NCBI RefSeq assembly: GCF_963678635.1
Contig: NC_087069.1
Coordinates: 558,001-622,000, forward strand
Reading direction: 5' to 3'
Origin: Symsagittifera roscoffensis
Lineage: Eukaryota; Xenacoelomorpha; Acoela; Convolutidae
Length of the DNA: 64,000 nucleotides
The notes below the pieces were generated by a model that did not search any database, was not told where the DNA came from, and saw nothing but the letters and a program-made list of their open reading frames with translations. Positions within the stretch are counted from its first letter, which is position 1. Each line of letters begins with the position of its first letter. The position numbers were made by a program, and so were the translations under genes. Below, piece by piece: positions 1 to 10,078 of the stretch.

Positions 1-1
1 G

Positions 2-3000
2 CCGGAGATTGAACATTTGAGGGGCAAACTGAAAGATGAACAGCTCGAAGCCATCAAGGACGTACTAGAGCGGAACGAGGAAGTTTTTTCGAGGCATAAG
101 GCGGATATCGGGTGTTGTAATTTCGTTGAGCATGAAATAGAACTTGAGGAAAACGCGGTACCACACAGGGAGGGGGCGAGGCGCATGACCCCACACAAAT
201 CGGACGCGTGTAGAAAAGAGATCGAGACGTTACTAGAGTATGACATGATAGAACCATCCAAGTCACCGTGGGCGTGTGGAGTAGTGATGGCCAAAAAGAA
301 AGGCGACCAGTTGAGGTTTTGTTGTGACTTTCGATACCTGAACTCCGTCACGGTGAAGGATGCCTATCCCATACCTAGGATTGATGAGAGCCTCTCGAAG
401 TTAGGTGATGCAAAATTTTTTACGACTCTTGATTTAGGCTCGGCCTTTTGGCAAGTACCACTAAGGAAGCAGGACAGGGACAAGACAGGGTTTGCCTGCG
501 AGTTGGGTCTGTTTCAATGGAAACGGATGCCGTTTGGACTTTGCAATGCCACAGCCACGTTTCAGCGGTTGATGGCACACGCGCTGATAGGCGTAACGAA
601 GAAGTATGGCAACCTGGTAATGTGCTACGTGGATGACGTGGTAATAGCGACGCCAACACTGGAAGACCACATTGAGAGACTAGACGAAGTGTTTGCATGC
701 ATGAAGAGGTCGGGGCTAAAGTGTAGACCATCAAAGTGCGAGATACTCAAGGACTCAATAAAATACTTGGGCAGGATGGTAGACAAGCACGGCATCAGAC
801 CTGATACGGACGCCGTGGAAGCAGTCCTGACCTGGAAATCACCGAAGACAGAGCACCAGTTGATGAGCTTCCTGGGTTTCGCTAACTATTATAGAGAGTT
901 CATCAAAGGCTATGCAGACAAGGTATACCCGATGCAACAATTAATGAGACACAAGGGCAAGAAGTTCACGTGGAACAACGCAGCAGAAGAGTCATTCCAG
1001 AGGATAAAGAAAGAGCTATGTGAGGCACCAGTACTGGGTATGCCGACTGAGAAAGGGATGTACGTGCTGGACACGGATGCGTCGGTAGTCGCGATTTCTG
1101 GGATTCTCCACCAAGAACAAGAATGGAATGGGAAGACAGTCTTGAGACCAATAGCGTACGGGAGCAAAGTCCTGAGTGACACGGAAATGAAGTACGGAGC
1201 ACCGAAAGCTGAGAAGTTCGCGGTGGTTACCTTTGTCGAGAAATACAGGGCATACCTGGGCAGTGAGCCATTCAAGTTGCGAGTCGACAACAGAGCACTG
1301 AGCTGGCTGAAAACGTACTCAATGGACCAAAGTTACATTGGGAGGTGGATAGTTCGCCTGGACGGATACAACATGATAATTGAGCATAGAACGCGAGATA
1401 AACATCAGAATGCCGACAGCTTGAATAAGAAGACAGAGTTCTATGAGAGACAAGAGCAAAGAGAAGCAGACAGACCTGAAATCAAAGATGGCTTCTCATT
1501 CATGGACAAGGAAACGTACGACAGTCTTCCACTCACGAGATGGCTGGACAAGTCAGGCAAACCGATAGAAGATCATCCTGAATTGCCCAAGGAGTCTCCA
1601 GAGAAGACCATATTGAGGAAGAGCAAGAGGATTCCGATTGAGATTATACTCAAGTCGAAGATCGTGAAGGAGACGCTCAAGGCAAAAGGCTATGATCTTA
1701 ACCAGGTGGAAGCAGGAACTGCACAGATAGATGATGACTTAATGAGGTTGCTCGAGAAACTATCAGATGATAAGCCCGTGATCCAGGAGAAGGGTCAAGA
1801 GAAACCGGAATTCACTATACTTCGGAGAAAAGAGACAGTGAACGATACTGACTCATCAAGAGGAAGCGTCACTGACAGCAAAGATGTCGTGCGGTCACTA
1901 GTTGACAAAATCCCCGAAGACATTCTGGAGCAGACCAAGGTTAGGAAAAAGAAAGTGACGTTCAAGGAAGATACTGAACAGCTGGGACTAGGTCAAGAGT
2001 CCGGGGAGTGTTCCAGGTTCACGGAAGAAGGAACCGGAGAAGGAAAATTGTCCGGGGAGCGTGAAGGATGGGATGAAGACTCGGATGAGAGCAGCGAAAA
2101 CCAAGACAGTCTGTGCATGATACTGGCGGAAGAGAAGACAAGGCACCACGACAGGGAGTTACAGACGGATCCATCTTCAGGAACATACAACATGGACATA
2201 CAGGAGATGCGAGGTGGTGAGGAACTTGAGAAAATGGCGGTCGCAAGGAAACCATTCAGGGAACTATCATGCAACTCAAACATCAGAACGAATCTGGTGC
2301 CAGAAGATGATATGAAAATCGTGAAAAGGATGATATGCGTGAAACTGAGTGATGACATCCACAACCCTGGGGAGATGAATGGACAAATCATGGCGCTAAA
2401 GGAGCATGTCAAGGCGAGATATAGGCTGTCAGACCTAATAAGAGCCCAGAAGAATGACAAAATGACAAATAACCTCTCCAAATGGATCCAGTCGGGGGTC
2501 AAGGAGAAGGGGGAACTTGAGGAAGACAGCTACAAGATCTTGAGCCAGTTCTACAAAGAAAAGAAAGACTTGCTTTATCACACAGCTGAGGGGGTGGTAG
2601 CGTGCAAGAGGAGAGATGAAGAAAAGATATTACACAAACACAATCTCATCATACTACCACAGTTGTACCAGACGGAGGTGCTTTTCAGATCACACGACCA
2701 GATGGGCCACCAGGGGATAGACAAAGTACAACAAAGGATACTTCACAGGTTTGATTGGCCAGGAATGAGAAAAGCTTGCGAGAGATGGGTGAATGCCTGC
2801 CTGGCATGTCTCCAGGTAAAAGACCCAAGGAAGATGAAGTTTCCACTCAAGTCCGTTGAGAGCTCGGAGTTCAATGAAGTGGTGCAGATAGACCATCAAA
2901 AAATCTGCATGACAGAGTCGGGATACAACCAGATACTGGTTATAATAGATCACTTCACAAAGTTGGCGGAAGCGGTTCCGTGCCAGACAGCCTCGGCCGA

Positions 3001-3523
3001 AGAGACATGTGATCATCTGATAACGCATTGGATATCGCGGTATGGTTGTCCAATGACTTTCCAGTCGGACAACGGCAAAGCTTTTGTGGGGGACTTGACA
3101 AAAGAATTGATGAAGAGATCGCACATTGCTCAAGCACACTCGACGACCTATCATCCGCAGACCAATGGGTTGGTAGAGAGACAAAACAGGACACTGGTCA
3201 ACATGTTAAGGGTGTACTGCTCAAGATACATGACGGACTGGGACAAATACCTGCCACAGGTAGTAGGAGCCTACAACAGTACACAGCACTCAACTACGGG
3301 CATCAGTCCTTTCATGATGTTGACGGGCAGGGAGAGAGCAATGCCTCTGACATTCTTTTACCCGGAATACGAAGGGAAAAGGACGTCGCCTCAGGCATAC
3401 GTGAAAGAAGCGATCAATCCGCAGACCAATGGGTTGGTAGAGAGACAAAACAGGACACTGGTCAACATGTTAAGGGTGTACTGCTCAAGATACATGACGG
3501 ACTGGGACAAATACCTGCCATAG
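2..3523 (+). pseudogene. pol: Ty3/gypsy pol, 5'-partial: RT, RNase H, integrase; ends at an in-frame TAG
   Basis: The frame is open from the window edge (codon 1 at base 2), so gag and protease lie upstream. The reverse transcriptase has YVDD at residues 209-212. RNase H follows, with acidic residues in DTDAS, KAEKF, RVDNRA and NADSL. An unusually long acidic/charged spacer of about 390 codons (roughly bases 1440-2680) precedes the integrase. The integrase has an HHCC finger (HDQMGH near 2692, CLAC near 2806) and a D,D-35-E core: D in QIDHQK, D1023 in SDNGKAF and E1059 in TNGLVERQN. A 264-bp in-frame tandem duplication begins at 3153, and its second copy carries the TAG at 3521-3523. The same frame continues after the stop to 5269. 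These enzymes copy element RNA and insert the cDNA. Family assignment is secure; whether the TAG is real, leaky or an error is not known. Confidence 0.93.
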
Positions 3524-3680
3524 GTAGTAGGAGCCTACAACAGTACACAGCACTCAACTACGGGCATCAGTCCTTTCATGATGTTGACGGGCAGGGAGAG
3601 AGCAATGCCTCTGACATTCTTTTACCCGGAATACGAAGGGAAAAGGACGTCGCCTCAGGCATACGTGAAAGAAGCGATCA
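3153..3680 (+). repeat. 264-bp in-frame tandem duplication inside the integrase
   Basis: Bases 3153-3416 and 3417-3680 are the same 264 bp (88 codons) side by side. The only difference I see is C to T at 3521, which turns a CAG codon into TAG in the second copy. The unit contains the catalytic glutamate of the D,D-35-E triad, so the frame encodes it twice. The length is an exact multiple of three and keeps frame. It could be a real slippage or recombination event, or an assembly join of two reads. Confidence 0.95.
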
Positions 3681-5269
3681 AAAGACAACAGGAGTTGAAC
3701 GAGCTATGCAGGAGGAACACGGCGCAAGCGCAAATGAGGCAACGCAGGAAATACGACGAAAAAATATTAAGAGCAAAGCCATATGAAGTGGGCCAATACG
3801 TGTGGGTCTTCCAAAATGTAATACCGCCCAAGGGATCAAAGAAACTACTCAAGAAGTGGAGGGGACCATTCATGATAACGGAGGTTCATCAACAAGGACG
3901 GTTCTATCGCTTGAGTACTGGGCGAGCGGCACATTATGAAAATCTGAAGCCTCACGTCCCGTCCCCAGAGGATTGGTGCATACCGAAGGACATGGAGGGT
4001 CTTGAGTACCTGGTGGTAGAGCCAGCGTGTGAAGTGAATGAGAAAGGCACTAGAGAGAAAAATGATGGTAATGAGAACTTGAGTTTGGACGACAATGAAA
4101 AGATAGGAGTGGAGTCTGATGCAGGATCATTTGTAGAAGAAGACTGGAACGACCCGGAGCAAGACGAGGTGCCGAAATGGATGGAACCGGATCGAACAAC
4201 ACCACCGGAAACAAGGACTGGCAATCGTAAACGCACAGGCATGAGGTACAACAGGTACGGGGATGACTTCTTGATCGATAAGATACAGCCAGACAAATTG
4301 GGCGAGGAATTACTGAAGGCAGGCGAACTGGAAGCCGGAGAGGAATGGCAGGTCATTGATGATGGTGGTCATTATCCGCAGGATGATTACTCGACGCCAG
4401 AAGTAGAAACGGATCTCGAACAGAGTGAGATAGAGAGGAGGGAGAACACGAACTTGAGGATTCTAGAGTGGATGCGTGATGTCAAAGACGAGAGCCGCGA
4501 AGGACAAAGCATTCAGCAAGTCGATGTATCAGCAGCAAATTACATGAAGACAGAAGACCCTCTTTTCGGATGGACGGCAACGGACAGGCGACTACGCGTT
4601 CCTCAGGACAATTCAAACCCGACAACATCGACGGGGACGTCGATAAATATTTTTGTCCGGGGAGTGGGGGTAGGACTTACCCACACCGAAAATTTGATGA
4701 TAAAGAAGCTCAAGGAAGTGAGAGAAACGAGTGAATTGGAACTGGAGGAAGAAGAGCCAGAGCCTACTATAGGTCGGAATTTCAAAACGAAATTCGAAAT
4801 ACCCAATGAATACTCGGAGAACATCATGATAACGGATAGCGACTTCATCCTGTCAAACAGGACCAGCGCGATCTGCATCACGGCGGACATGAGTTTCAAA
4901 TCAAGATTGGAAGCTGACTTCAAAAGAGAGTACCAGAATGTAGAGTTTCTGTTCAGACAGAGACCAGGACTGGGAGGGATGGCAGCGCTTCCACCGTCAG
5001 TGGCACAAGTCCCGGGCAAATATCTGTGCTTCCTAGTAACGAGGGTCAATGACAGGAACACAATTGATCCCGAACACGTGATATTGGCACTAACAAGATT
5101 ACGAGACTTCATGATTGAAAGAGGGATAACAGAGGTCTCAATGCCGGTGTATGACCCAAACAGGGGCAAACTGAGCCCGAGGGAATTGTACGCTATCCTA
5201 CATGTGGTCTTTGCAGAAACTGAGATAATGGTGTATCTCCATAAGAAGTATTACTTGAGCATCGCCTGA
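3524..5269 (+). CDS. pol: Ty3/gypsy pol, C-terminal continuation: integrase GPY/F and macrodomain-like tail
   Basis: This is the same frame as the preceding pol segment, separated only by the TAG at 3521; the first ATG after it is at 3578. It finishes the duplicated integrase unit, then has the basic linker and a GPY/F module (KKWRGPFMITEV near 3855). An acidic, low-complexity stretch follows (4020-4800). The last 140 or so residues look like a macrodomain: an ILSNRTSAICITADMS segment, then GKYLCFLVTR, a helix, VSMPVYDPNRGKLS, and a final strand EIMVYL. That order matches the TARG1/ALC1 macrodomain family, which binds or hydrolyses ADP-ribose. The usual GCGLDGL loop is replaced by DPNRGKLS, so activity is doubtful. 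The stop codon is TGA at 5267. Integrase assignment is secure; the macrodomain is inferred by eye. Confidence 0.85.
   Translation, partial: VVGAYNSTQHSTTGISPFMMLTGRERAMPLTFFYPEYEGKRTSPQAYVKEAIKRQQELNELCRRNTAQAQMRQRRKYDEKILRAKPYEVGQYVWVFQNVIPPKGSKKLLKKWRGPFMITEVHQQGRFYRLSTGRAAHYENLKPHVPSPEDWCIPKDMEGLEYLVVEPACEVNEKGTREKNDGNENLSLDDNEKIGVESDAGSFVEEDWNDPEQDEVPKWMEPDRTTPPETRTGNRKRTGMRYNRYGDDFLIDKIQPDKLGEELLKAGELEAGEEWQVIDDGGHYPQDDYSTPEVETDLEQSEIERRENTNLRILEWMRDVKDESREGQSIQQVDVSAANYMKTEDPLFGWTATDRRLRVPQDNSNPTTSTGTSINIFVRGVGVGLTHTENLMIKKLKEVRETSELELEEEEPEPTIGRNFKTKFEIPNEYSENIMITDSDFILSNRTSAICITADMSFKSRLEADFKREYQNVEFLFRQRPGLGGMAALPPSVAQVPGKYLCFLVTRVNDRNTIDPEHVILALTRLRDFMIERGITEVSMPVYDPNRGKLSPRELYAILHVVFAETEIMVYLHKKYYLSIA
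4825..5257 (+). other. Macrodomain-like region at the end of gypsy pol
   Basis: This is a domain call within the pol continuation. The pattern is a strand followed by the SAICITADMS segment, a hydrophobic strand in YLCFLVTR, a long helix (LALTRLRDFMIERG), the strand EVSMPVY and the last strand in TEIMVYL. It follows the TARG1 layout, in which the corresponding segments are the CIS-D strand, the YLITK strand, the SMPRIGCGLD loop and the terminal ITVY strand. An aspartate is kept near the catalytic loop, but the glycine-rich portion differs. The domain identity is inference from motif order. Confidence 0.65.
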
Positions 5270-5788
5270 GTCGGGTACATGGGGGTATCGAGTCGGGTGT
5301 GAGGGAGGAGTCTTGAGTTAGGTACTGGGGTGCGGCGCAGGTAAAGGGATCTTAAGATATGATTGGCATGACAATTAAATTTTAAAACGAGTTAACGGTG
5401 CTAAAACATAAAATGAATCTGCATGCTTTTAAGGGAATTCCAATTGAATTGTTTTAAGTGATATGAAAATGATAAGATTTTAACCATACTGGTAAAAGGG
5501 GGGTCTCTAGGTTAGGAACATGACATGTCAAGTTTCAATATGCTTTCTGTTTTCAGATCAAGTTTGAAAAACAAAGTTGAAAATCCAACTATACTCAAGC
5601 GAGAAACAGAGAGAGAAACCTTGATTGAACTCGCGATAATCGGCACTTACAGCAAGTATTTGCAAGGGAACATTTCGAGAGAATTCTTGAGTTGGGTAAT
5701 ACTTGAGTCGGTAAGGTAATTCTTGAGCTGGTAAGGTAATTCTTGAGCTGGTTAACACATACCTGTATACATCCCGAAGTCACGAAGA
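5270..5788 (+). other. Spacer between pol and the SGNH ORF, with purine tract and 20-bp tandem units
   Basis: No ORF of note lies here. The stretch has a purine-rich run at 5496-5503 (aaaagggggg-like). Directly upstream of the next start codon is a period-20 tandem repeat: units at 5711-5730 and 5731-5750 are identical, and 5691-5710 is a diverged unit. Each unit carries CTTGAG, a hexamer that also recurs in the element's 3' noncoding region. It could hold a promoter, a splice acceptor or a translation-reinitiation signal; none is proven. Confidence 0.6.
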
Positions 5789-8700
5789 ATGGCAGACCGA
5801 TTATGGAAATCCGTGCCCGCGGCCCTGAAGAAGCCCACTCTTGATGAGCTGTACAGACGCCTGAGGGACTTGGACTACACCCAAATAGACGAGAGAATGG
5901 CGGTGATGTTGAATGCCATCCTCCAGTTGGAGGACCAGGGTGAGTGCAGGGAGTCTGCGACGGAGGCTGTCTTGATGATCGGCTACACCACCGAGGGAAT
6001 ATCGAACCAAGAACAGACCAGATGGTTGTCTTGGAATGTGGATGGAGGAGTAAGGGGTTTTGACTTGGCAAGGAATCCTGGCCTGAATAACAATACCGAA
6101 TATGGCGCAGGGGAATTCCCACTACCGACTAGGCCAACAGTAAGATCCACAAGCCAGAGCTCGAGTAGGGTGCCATCGATGTCACGAACGCAACAGACGA
6201 CCGAGGCATATCCGGATCTAGGTGTTCTAAAGAAAGAGCTCGAGAAGACGCAGAAGGAAAGGAATAAGGCGAACCTCGATCGGGATCAGGCAAAGCTGGA
6301 TCGGGAGAAGGTTCAGCTGGAAAGGGACCAGGCGGTCAACGAGCGAGACCAGGCTCTGAGGTTGCTTGAGATGCAAAAAGCTGAACATCAACAGGAGTTA
6401 AGGGTGCGGGAGAACGCCGCAAATCGTGATCAACTGAGGTCGGAATTGGACAGAATAGAACAACGACAACGCGAGCTTGATGCACAGAAGGGAGCCAGGC
6501 CGAAGGAGCGAGTGGTCACCAGCTCGAGGCCAGAGTCACGTATGGAGGTGGATGAAGCCCCCAGAGCAAGAGCACGGTTCAACCTTGACCGCGAGGCCCG
6601 AGAACACATGAGTGAAGGGTTGGAAGTCTGGATACCGAATGACGCAACGTCTTCCTTGCGTAGCCTAGAGACGCAACCCATACGCCCACTGATGGATGTG
6701 GAGCTGCCGGGATATACCCCAACCTCGACCTCGAGTGACAGTCAGGTGAGCGGCGGCTCATCGCGTCTGAAAGAACTGGGCGAGAGATTGCGACAAAAGA
6801 GTCGTGAGAGTTCGGCAAGACCGGAGCTTCCCCCGACGTGGAGGGAACAGCCGGTTAGGAGTGTCGTGATCTCGAGTTATAAGAAGAATACAGAGGGGAG
6901 GTACCACAGGCACAATCGGCTGGACTGGAGTGCGGAGCAGAAAGCTAGGAGAGACTGCTTTCATGATGCGGCCTGGGTGCAGTACTTGGCGCCACCCCGG
7001 GTACCAGAAGGTGCGGTTCACCTAATCGTAGGGGACAGCCTGGTGCGGGTGTTGACCCGGATCCGATCGCACTGGCAGACGGGAATCCTGAGTTTCGCTG
7101 GAGCTGCCACGCCACAGATGTTGGCAACGCTTGACATGCTGGGGATGACCAAAGTATACACGGTGACCCTGATGGTCGGGACCAACAATGTATCAAGGGG
7201 TGAAGCGAGGAAAATAACAAGGCTGCACGATAAAGTGAGCTGCCTTCTTGAGGAACTGAGGATTCAGATGGACCCCATCCTGTTGACGATATGTACTGTT
7301 CCCTACAACATGATGTTTGATCAGCACGCCTTGGAGATGAACGAGACGGTGCGGAACCTAAACAAGGTGATAAGAGACATCCACCGGAATAGTGTGCTCC
7401 CTGTCAGACTGTTGGACGTGGCAGAGCGCATGGAGAAAGAGGGATTCCCTGTAGACACCTCCAATGATGGAATCCATTTTGATAGACCAAGGGGAGCAGA
7501 GTGGCTAAACGACGTCTTCCAAGAACACATAAACGCGCTAGAGGCGGATCTGCTAGAGACAGCCCAATTCACATTAGGACCACCTCCGAACCCACCATTC
7601 CTTGCCTCAAGGGCCTTGTCTGGTCGCTTGGGACCGAGAGTTGACACTAGAGACAGTTCAAGGAGCAGCCAGGCCAGATTGCAGAGTGCCACGCCAATGG
7701 AGTCTGAGGAGGTGACGTCATCAACACCTCCAAGCTCGGCGATATCCTCAGTGGTAGTGGCGGAGAGCAAACGGGAAAAGAAGTCTATGGAGACCGCTCG
7801 CTTGAGATATCCTGAGAAGGTGAAAGAACTGGATCTAGAGAGTTTGGAATGCAGGCGAGAATTGGCGGAAACCCTGGGGATCGAACGAGTGTCACACGAG
7901 GATTTGAATAGGCATCATTGCGTGGACTGGTTGAAAGCTCATGAGGCGCACTTCTCGAGAGCGAAGTTGATGGAGACCACAGACCTGACTGGAATTCCCA
8001 CAAAAGTGATCATGGGACCCATTAACTACAGACCTCTCAAGCTGCTGGGGAGTCCTGGACTTATAGCAGAACCTCCCAAGCACCGAACTAGCATCGCCAG
8101 GATCAGGTTGGCAACCCCGGCACAGTTAAAGGTGGTAGACAAGCTACTCAATCCGGGAGGAACGGGATTGCCAGATGCCGCTTACGAAGGCTCGAAATTG
8201 GCGGAAGATCCCAGGTACGGGAAGCCCTGTGGGAGTACCCAGCTGGCCAAAACCCTGGCAGTTTATGATAGAGCAGATCCAGCTGCTGCGAGAGTAGTCA
8301 TTGTGGCGGGATCAGACTTCGAAGGAACGTCTCCCAAGTTGTTCTGGCCGGAGACTTTGATATACTCTTTGCCAGGAGCTGAATTAAATCAGATGTTAAC
8401 TCTGGTGGTGGCAATAAAGTCGGAGATGCCCTGTGAACCTGAGCTGCTATTGTTTGCAGGAATGAATGATCACCTGCACGCGATGGGACTTCTTGAGCAA
8501 CTAAAGGGCGATGAAATTCCGACATCGAGGAAGATATGGGAAGCCATTCAGGCGTTGTTTGCGGCGATGAATGAAGTGCAAGAGAGTGTTGTCTCGAGAT
8601 TTGGGTCCAAGACGAAGGTGGTGATTACCACATCCCCTGGATACGCGAATATGCCACCCGCCCTACAGTTCGTGTACGCGGTCTTGATCCTGATAGCAGA

Positions 8701-10078
8701 AGGGAATGAATGGCGGATTCTAATGGCAGCCCCCAATCGGGAGTTGGAGCCATCGAACCTGAGGCTTCGCAAGTCAGAATTGGCGGCGGCATGGGCGGAC
8801 ATATCTCATGAACTGAGGGGCTTTTATGGACTAGCCGACATCCTGATCGTATTAGACGAGGTGCTCTTGCTAGAGATATCGAACTTTGCCAGGCAACTCA
8901 AGTTCAGCCCAGTCATCGGGGACGATCACCCGGCGATAAGCAAATTAACGGCCAGCTTGTGGTTTCGGAGTATGGATGTGAAGATCACAAACTCCACCAG
9001 CAAGTCTAGAGGTCCCAGTAACGAGAGAAGAAATGTGGCCGAGACGGAAAAGCAATTGGAATCGATGAAATATCGTTTGACTCAAGAGAATGGCTGGTGT
9101 CCATTTTTGACACCAAGGCTGGAGAACGCCACGAACAAGACAAGGGAGGAAGCACCACCCCTCGTGAAACAAGTCTGGAGTTTTCTGGAGAAACAACTGG
9201 AGCTGGCCGAAACAAGAGACATGACGGTGGCTAGATTTGTCTCGGCCGCCAATGAAGTGACGATTGGAGGGTTCTGGAGAGAGCACGCCAAAGGCGAATT
9301 GAAGACTAGGAGGGATTACGAGATTCTCAGGTTCTTGAGTCCTTGCTGGGAGAAGGAATTCTTGGCAGGAATATTCGGTACCACGGCGACTATCTTTGGA
9401 GCCTTCGTGCAGGAAATACTGGGCATGCCCATCAGCCTGCTCTTGGCCCTGTATTTGGTCTACCCCAGATACTTGTTCAACATGGGCCCAGCATACATGT
9501 TTAGTCGAGGAGTGGAGACACTTCGAGTTGATGGGTACCTGGCACTAGTACTCTTGACCCATGGGGAATTGGTGTCGTTTCATCGATTAATGGAATATGG
9601 AGAGCCTCTGTCTATGGGGAGAGTCCACACGAGCATTGAAACCAGCTCCTACAAGTGTGCCGCAGGGTTGAAGACGTTGCTAGTACAATACCTCATGATG
9701 CAAAATCGGCACATGACGGGTGAAGATGAGAATCCAACTTCGAGAGAAGAATGGAAGAAGACGAACAGAGGGATGCCTCTGCTGACGGACCTATGCCTGG
9801 CAATGAGGTCGGACCCAATGGGGATAATCCGGGGCCTAGAGGAGGTGGTGACCTGCATTTATGGTCCAGCAGTGACGTACGCGTTCCCAGACCCCCTGGT
9901 GACAACGTATCGTCACTCTGTAACGCACTTGAGTCTTATCAGTATACTGGATGGGACGGCGTTAAATTGCGTGTCAGCAGGAGGTGCTCAGAGGGCGAAT
10001 GAGCAACACGGTACTCTTTGGAAAGGTGAAAGATGCCGAGCTAATAGTGTACAACTTCAGGGGGCAAATGCAATGTAG
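5789..10078 (+). CDS. Large accessory protein with coiled coil, SGNH/GDSL hydrolase domain and a second SGNH-like domain
   Basis: 1429 codons from an ATG 520 bp after pol. The N-terminal 120 residues are helical and of unknown type. Residues about 145-230 are a charged heptad-like coiled coil (repeats of LDRDQAKLDREK type). A Ser/Pro/Arg-rich linker follows. Residues about 405-590 match SGNH/GDSL hydrolases: GDSLVR (Ser near 415), GTNN (near 463) and NDGIHFD (near 559), so the Ser, Gly, Asn and Asp-x-x-His blocks are all present. A second region, residues about 833-1060, repeats the layout in degenerate form: AGSDFE, AGMNDHL and GDDH. Residues about 1190-1235 are hydrophobic and could span a membrane. 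Known SGNH enzymes are esterases or lipases. A related esterase sits in ORF1 of CR1-type LINEs, but I know of none as a post-pol gene in Ty3/gypsy. The function is inferred. Confidence 0.8.
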   Translation: MADRLWKSVPAALKKPTLDELYRRLRDLDYTQIDERMAVMLNAILQLEDQGECRESATEAVLMIGYTTEGISNQEQTRWLSWNVDGGVRGFDLARNPGLNNNTEYGAGEFPLPTRPTVRSTSQSSSRVPSMSRTQQTTEAYPDLGVLKKELEKTQKERNKANLDRDQAKLDREKVQLERDQAVNERDQALRLLEMQKAEHQQELRVRENAANRDQLRSELDRIEQRQRELDAQKGARPKERVVTSSRPESRMEVDEAPRARARFNLDREAREHMSEGLEVWIPNDATSSLRSLETQPIRPLMDVELPGYTPTSTSSDSQVSGGSSRLKELGERLRQKSRESSARPELPPTWREQPVRSVVISSYKKNTEGRYHRHNRLDWSAEQKARRDCFHDAAWVQYLAPPRVPEGAVHLIVGDSLVRVLTRIRSHWQTGILSFAGAATPQMLATLDMLGMTKVYTVTLMVGTNNVSRGEARKITRLHDKVSCLLEELRIQMDPILLTICTVPYNMMFDQHALEMNETVRNLNKVIRDIHRNSVLPVRLLDVAERMEKEGFPVDTSNDGIHFDRPRGAEWLNDVFQEHINALEADLLETAQFTLGPPPNPPFLASRALSGRLGPRVDTRDSSRSSQARLQSATPMESEEVTSSTPPSSAISSVVVAESKREKKSMETARLRYPEKVKELDLESLECRRELAETLGIERVSHEDLNRHHCVDWLKAHEAHFSRAKLMETTDLTGIPTKVIMGPINYRPLKLLGSPGLIAEPPKHRTSIARIRLATPAQLKVVDKLLNPGGTGLPDAAYEGSKLAEDPRYGKPCGSTQLAKTLAVYDRADPAAARVVIVAGSDFEGTSPKLFWPETLIYSLPGAELNQMLTLVVAIKSEMPCEPELLLFAGMNDHLHAMGLLEQLKGDEIPTSRKIWEAIQALFAAMNEVQESVVSRFGSKTKVVITTSPGYANMPPALQFVYAVLILIAEGNEWRILMAAPNRELEPSNLRLRKSELAAAWADISHELRGFYGLADILIVLDEVLLLEISNFARQLKFSPVIGDDHPAISKLTASLWFRSMDVKITNSTSKSRGPSNERRNVAETEKQLESMKYRLTQENGWCPFLTPRLENATNKTREEAPPLVKQVWSFLEKQLELAETRDMTVARFVSAANEVTIGGFWREHAKGELKTRRDYEILRFLSPCWEKEFLAGIFGTTATIFGAFVQEILGMPISLLLALYLVYPRYLFNMGPAYMFSRGVETLRVDGYLALVLLTHGELVSFHRLMEYGEPLSMGRVHTSIETSSYKCAAGLKTLLVQYLMMQNRHMTGEDENPTSREEWKKTNRGMPLLTDLCLAMRSDPMGIIRGLEEVVTCIYGPAVTYAFPDPLVTTYRHSVTHLSLISILDGTALNCVSAGGAQRANEQHGTLWKGERCRANSVQLQGANAM

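Noticed and set aside
420-734. Minus-strand and alternative-frame ORFs over pol and the accessory genes
   Set aside because: They overlap strong coding frames with recognisable domains, have no domains of their own, and are expected shadows in GC-rich coding DNA.
3028-3786. 252-codon plus-strand ORF in another frame over the integrase duplication
   Set aside because: It is long only because the 264-bp unit is duplicated; the translation repeats itself and lacks any domain.
5494-5506. Purine tract after pol as the 3' polypurine tract, making 5789 onward a separate element
   Set aside because: No LTR-like repeat of the following sequence is seen elsewhere in the window, and a better tract lies after ORF 4 at 14698. 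I keep one element but cannot exclude two.
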